Shown here one piece after another: positions 6,831 to 8,905 of a DNA stretch of 8,905 bases; the first letter of the stretch is position 1; every line of letters begins with the position of its first letter. Made by a program: the position numbers and the translations under genes. The DNA comes from an uncultured Bdellovibrio sp. (GTDB taxonomy: Bacteria > Bdellovibrionota > Bdellovibrionia > Bdellovibrionales > Bdellovibrionaceae): NCBI GenBank assembly GCA_946482355.1, contig CAMLRE010000061.1, positions 1-8,905 on the forward strand. Reading direction: 5' to 3'. The notes below the pieces were generated by a model. That model ran no database searches and had not been told where the DNA came from. It saw nothing but the letters and a program-made list of their open reading frames with translations.

Positions 6831-7279
6831 GCTTTTGTCGTCCTAACAAAACGAGTAGATGCAATTTCATCTAACTCTTTAGCTTCTTTTTCTCTTACTT
6901 CTTGTAAGAAATCGGCTTTCTTTTTCTCTTTAAGCCTTTCCATTATCTTAACCTCTGTTAAGGCATCTTTCAAAATTTCGCGTCTGGACTCGACTACTTT
7001 TTCGATTTTTAACAGACGTTCGTTCTGCTGGGCTATGCGGAGGTCTTGAAGAGTTAGAAAATGGTTAATCTGATTAACCTGTTCTTGCCATCCCGTTGTC
7101 TGGCCCGCCAGGCTTGATCTTTGAGTCAGTGAACGATTTTTTACATCGATCATTTCTTGTAATTTTTTTTGTTCATCAGCCAGGAACGCTTGTGCTTCCA
7201 AATACTCTTTGCGCGCCAAATCCATCTTGATCTGACGGTGATCGAGAACTTTTTGCATGGGAAATTTGAACTTTGGCAT
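6827..7279 (-). CDS. fliJ: Flagellar export protein FliJ
   Basis: FliJ is the central stalk of the FliH-FliI-FliJ export ATPase, comparable to the gamma subunit of F1, and helps load chaperone-substrate complexes onto the FlhA gate. The product has 150 residues, the normal size. It begins with the characteristic FKFPMQKVLDHRQIKMDLAR and is almost wholly heptad-like coiled coil, rich in Lys, Glu, Gln and Leu, with no cysteine and no membrane segment. The ATG at 7279 has AGGA about six bases upstream. Identity rests on size, coiled-coil pattern, the opening motif and its place between fliI and the motE/ylxF slot, because FliJ sequences diverge strongly. A 101-base non-coding gap separates it from fliI. 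Confidence 0.92.
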   Translation of the reverse strand: MPKFKFPMQKVLDHRQIKMDLARKEYLEAQAFLADEQKKLQEMIDVKNRSLTQRSSLAGQTTGWQEQVNQINHFLTLQDLRIAQQNERLLKIEKVVESRREILKDALTEVKIMERLKEKKKADFLQEVREKEAKELDEIASTRFVRTTKA

Positions 7280-7380
7280 AACATCCTGTGTTTGTTTTGA
7301 TCAGCATCCTGCTGACCTTTTTTCTAAAGGGCCAACCTTTGGTTGTCCTTAGTGCTACTAAGTAGCTCGCGGCAATCTAA
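7280..7380 (-). other. Non-coding gap between fliI and fliJ with three hairpins
   Basis: Three inverted repeats with perfect cores and 3-base loops occur in this gap. They are GCTAC/GTAGC at 7354-7366; CAACC/GGTTG at 7333-7345, extending with small bulges to about 7324-7352; and TCAGCA/TGCTGA at 7301-7315. In minus-strand RNA an A-run lies between the second and third. No open frame links the two genes and no promoter stands out. The hairpins may mark RNA processing, attenuation or a mobile palindrome remnant; the sequence does not decide between them. Confidence 0.55.
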
Positions 7381-8700
7381 CTACGCGCCTGCGGTGATTT
7401 GTTGCATGATTCGTAGACATTGGGTCATGTTCGCAGAATCATCCGTCTTCTGTTTTAGAAATTCATTAATTGGGTCAATTAATTTTACCGCTTTATCAAT
7501 CTTTGGATTGGCTCCTGATTTGTAAGCACCAATATTAATTAGATCTTCGGCATCCTTATAAGTAGCTAGTAATTCACGAATCTTAATCGCCATACGTGCG
7601 TGATCCGGTGTTGTTACCTGCTTCATCACACGGCTTGCACTTTGTAAAATATCAATTGCTGGATAGTGACCTTTTTGTGCCAACTGACGGCTTAATACGA
7701 TGTGACCATCTACGATAGAACGCACACAGTCCCCGATAGGATCATTCATATCATCACCATCAACTAGTGTTGTATAGAAACCAGTGATCGAGCCTGCACC
7801 ATCAAAATTTCCAGCACGCTCTAATAATTTTGGTAAGGTTGAAAATACACTTGGCGTGTAACCACGTGTTGTAGGTGGCTCGCCGATAGATAAGCCGATT
7901 TCACGCATGGCCATAGCAAAACGAGTTACTGAATCCATGACAAGTAATACGTTTTTATTATTTTTTGCAAAGTATTCAGCAATCGCTGTAGCCACATAAG
8001 CGCCACGCATACGTAATAGTGGTGATTGATCTGATGTTACACAAACCACTACGGTTTTTTTCATGCCTGATTCACCAAGTTCGTGCTCGATAAATTCACG
8101 CACCTCACGGCCCCGCTCACCGATTAAGGCAATCACGTTCACATCGGCTTCTGTGTTTTTAGCCATCATGCCCATAAGCACTGATTTACCCACACCAGAA
8201 CCGGCCATAATCGCCACACGCTGACCACGGCCTGCAGTCAGTGTCGCATTAATTGCACGTACGCCCACATCTAATGATTCACGAATTGGTTCACGGTGAA
8301 GTGGATTTACCACATCAGCGTATAACGGAAATTCTTTAAAATTTTCAATCGAAGATTTTTCATCGATCGGTAAGCCCATACCATCAACAACGCGGCCTAA
8401 AAGCTCGTCGCTGACTCTGACTGTAGCCACCGAACGAGAAAGGGTAATTTTACAACCTAACGAAACGCCGCGCATTTCATTTAAAGCCATCATTAAAACC
8501 TGACGGTCTTTAAAACCTACAACTTCAGCTAATAACGGCTTTGTTGAATGAGGTGTTTCAATACTGCAGATACTTCCTACAGAAGCCCCCGGAAGATAAC
8601 CTTTAATTAAAAGGCCAGTAACTTCTGTCACCTTACCGCTATCTTCGGTTAAGTGACAGTTCTTGATAATTTCTTCGTATTTCTCAAAATTAAGTTTCAC
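7381..8700 (-). CDS. fliI: Flagellum-specific ATPase FliI
   Basis: FliI is the hexameric ATPase that powers or primes unfolding and delivery of flagellar substrates to the export gate. The 439-residue product is full length. Key elements are the Walker A loop AGSGVGKS (166-173), catalytic-type Glu195 in GERGREV, Walker B VLLVMDSVTR with Asp256, EPPTTRGYTPSVFSTLP (274-290), the ATP synthase alpha/beta signature PAIDILQSAS (347-356), and an arginine-finger candidate Arg357. The N-terminal beta domain covers about residues 24-90. It could be confused with the type III secretion ATPase SctN, but the flagellar neighbours settle it. The start is GTG at 8700. An in-frame TGA lies a few codons upstream with no other start between, so the choice is firm, although the ribosome site is weak. 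The start is 5 bases after the fliH stop, so coupling is likely. Confidence 0.97.
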   Translation of the reverse strand: MKLNFEKYEEIIKNCHLTEDSGKVTEVTGLLIKGYLPGASVGSICSIETPHSTKPLLAEVVGFKDRQVLMMALNEMRGVSLGCKITLSRSVATVRVSDELLGRVVDGMGLPIDEKSSIENFKEFPLYADVVNPLHREPIRESLDVGVRAINATLTAGRGQRVAIMAGSGVGKSVLMGMMAKNTEADVNVIALIGERGREVREFIEHELGESGMKKTVVVCVTSDQSPLLRMRGAYVATAIAEYFAKNNKNVLLVMDSVTRFAMAMREIGLSIGEPPTTRGYTPSVFSTLPKLLERAGNFDGAGSITGFYTTLVDGDDMNDPIGDCVRSIVDGHIVLSRQLAQKGHYPAIDILQSASRVMKQVTTPDHARMAIKIRELLATYKDAEDLINIGAYKSGANPKIDKAVKLIDPINEFLKQKTDDSANMTQCLRIMQQITAGA

Positions 8701-8705
8701 GCGGA

Positions 8706-8903
8706 TTATGTCCCGTCATCGTCTGATGATTCTACTATGTCTTTAACTTTTGGAATTGCCGCTGATAATTCAGTCCATACTTTTTTGAAACGCTCTTCAA
8801 TACGTGCATCAATGGCACCATAATTCGTTTCAACAATACAGCCACCGGGTTGGATTTGGTCTGAAGCTTGAATACGAACATTTTCTAAAAATTCGTATTT
8901 TTC
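8706..8903 (-). CDS. fliH: Flagellar assembly protein FliH, C-terminal part (5'-partial)
   Basis: Only the last 65 codons are in the window; the gene continues past the right edge. FliH binds and restrains FliI, carrying it between the cytosol and the C-ring, and is comparable to the peripheral stalk of ATP synthase. The visible end contains GGCIVETNYGAIDARIEERF, which is typical of the FliH/SctL C-terminus, followed by a helix with KKVWTEL and an acidic tail ending SSDDDGT. The TAA stop is at 8706-8708, immediately before fliI. The first complete codon is at 8903 and two bases of a preceding codon remain. The fliH-fliI order supports the call. Confidence 0.9.
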   Translation of the reverse strand, partial: EKYEFLENVRIQASDQIQPGGCIVETNYGAIDARIEERFKKVWTELSAAIPKVKDIVESSDDDGT

Positions 8904-8905
8904 AT

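Noticed and set aside
6720..7049. Plus-strand open frame of 109 codons across the motE/fliJ junction
   Set aside because: It is antisense to coiled-coil coding sequence, and the same composition effect explains it.
7301..7322. Plus-strand terminator (hairpin then a T-run)
   Set aside because: The shape fits a plus-strand terminator, but no plus-strand gene lies upstream; the stem is better listed as one of three hairpins in the fliI/fliJ gap.

Overview
The window carries most of a flagellar hook and export operon on the minus strand, facing a single unrelated plus-strand gene at the left edge. Base composition leans to A/T. The organism looks like a flagellated Gram-negative bacterium, probably a low-GC member of Bdellovibrionota (Bdellovibrio, Bacteriovorax or Peredibacter type). 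That placement is inference from composition, gene order and protein style, and nothing in the window proves it.

Layout, left to right. (1) Positions 1-1203, plus strand: the 3' part of a cysteine-rich protein with one N-terminal membrane segment, function unknown. It is cut by the window edge. (2) Positions 1204-1333: a convergent intergenic gap with two strong hairpins, probably a bidirectional terminator. (3) Minus strand, read right to left in transcription order: fliH (only the last 65 codons), fliI (export ATPase), fliJ (export ATPase stalk), a MotE/YlxF-like membrane protein, fliK (hook-length ruler), flgD (hook cap), a small conserved 'flagellar operon protein' of the TIGR02530 type, and flgE (hook protein). 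This matches the fliH-fliI-fliJ-ylxF-fliK-flgD-flgE order of the Bacillus subtilis fla/che operon.

How the genes work together. FliH, FliI and FliJ energise and load the flagellar type III export gate. FliK, FlgD and FlgE are substrates of that gate. FlgD caps the growing hook, FlgE polymerises beneath it, and FliK measures length and switches export specificity. The MotE-like protein probably acts at the motor or stator in the inner membrane. The small TIGR02530-type protein is of unknown role, but its position ties it to hook building.

Most gene joints are tight: 5 bases between fliH and fliI, an ATGA overlap between fliJ and motE, and 16, 14 and 2 bases at the next three joints. Two joints break the pattern, fliI/fliJ (101 bases) and TIGR02530 gene/flgE (161 bases). 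Both gaps are packed with short hairpins, which is the most unexpected structure in the window. Two start sites need moving from the longest reading frame: flgE starts at 2623, and fliK probably starts at a GTG at 5983.
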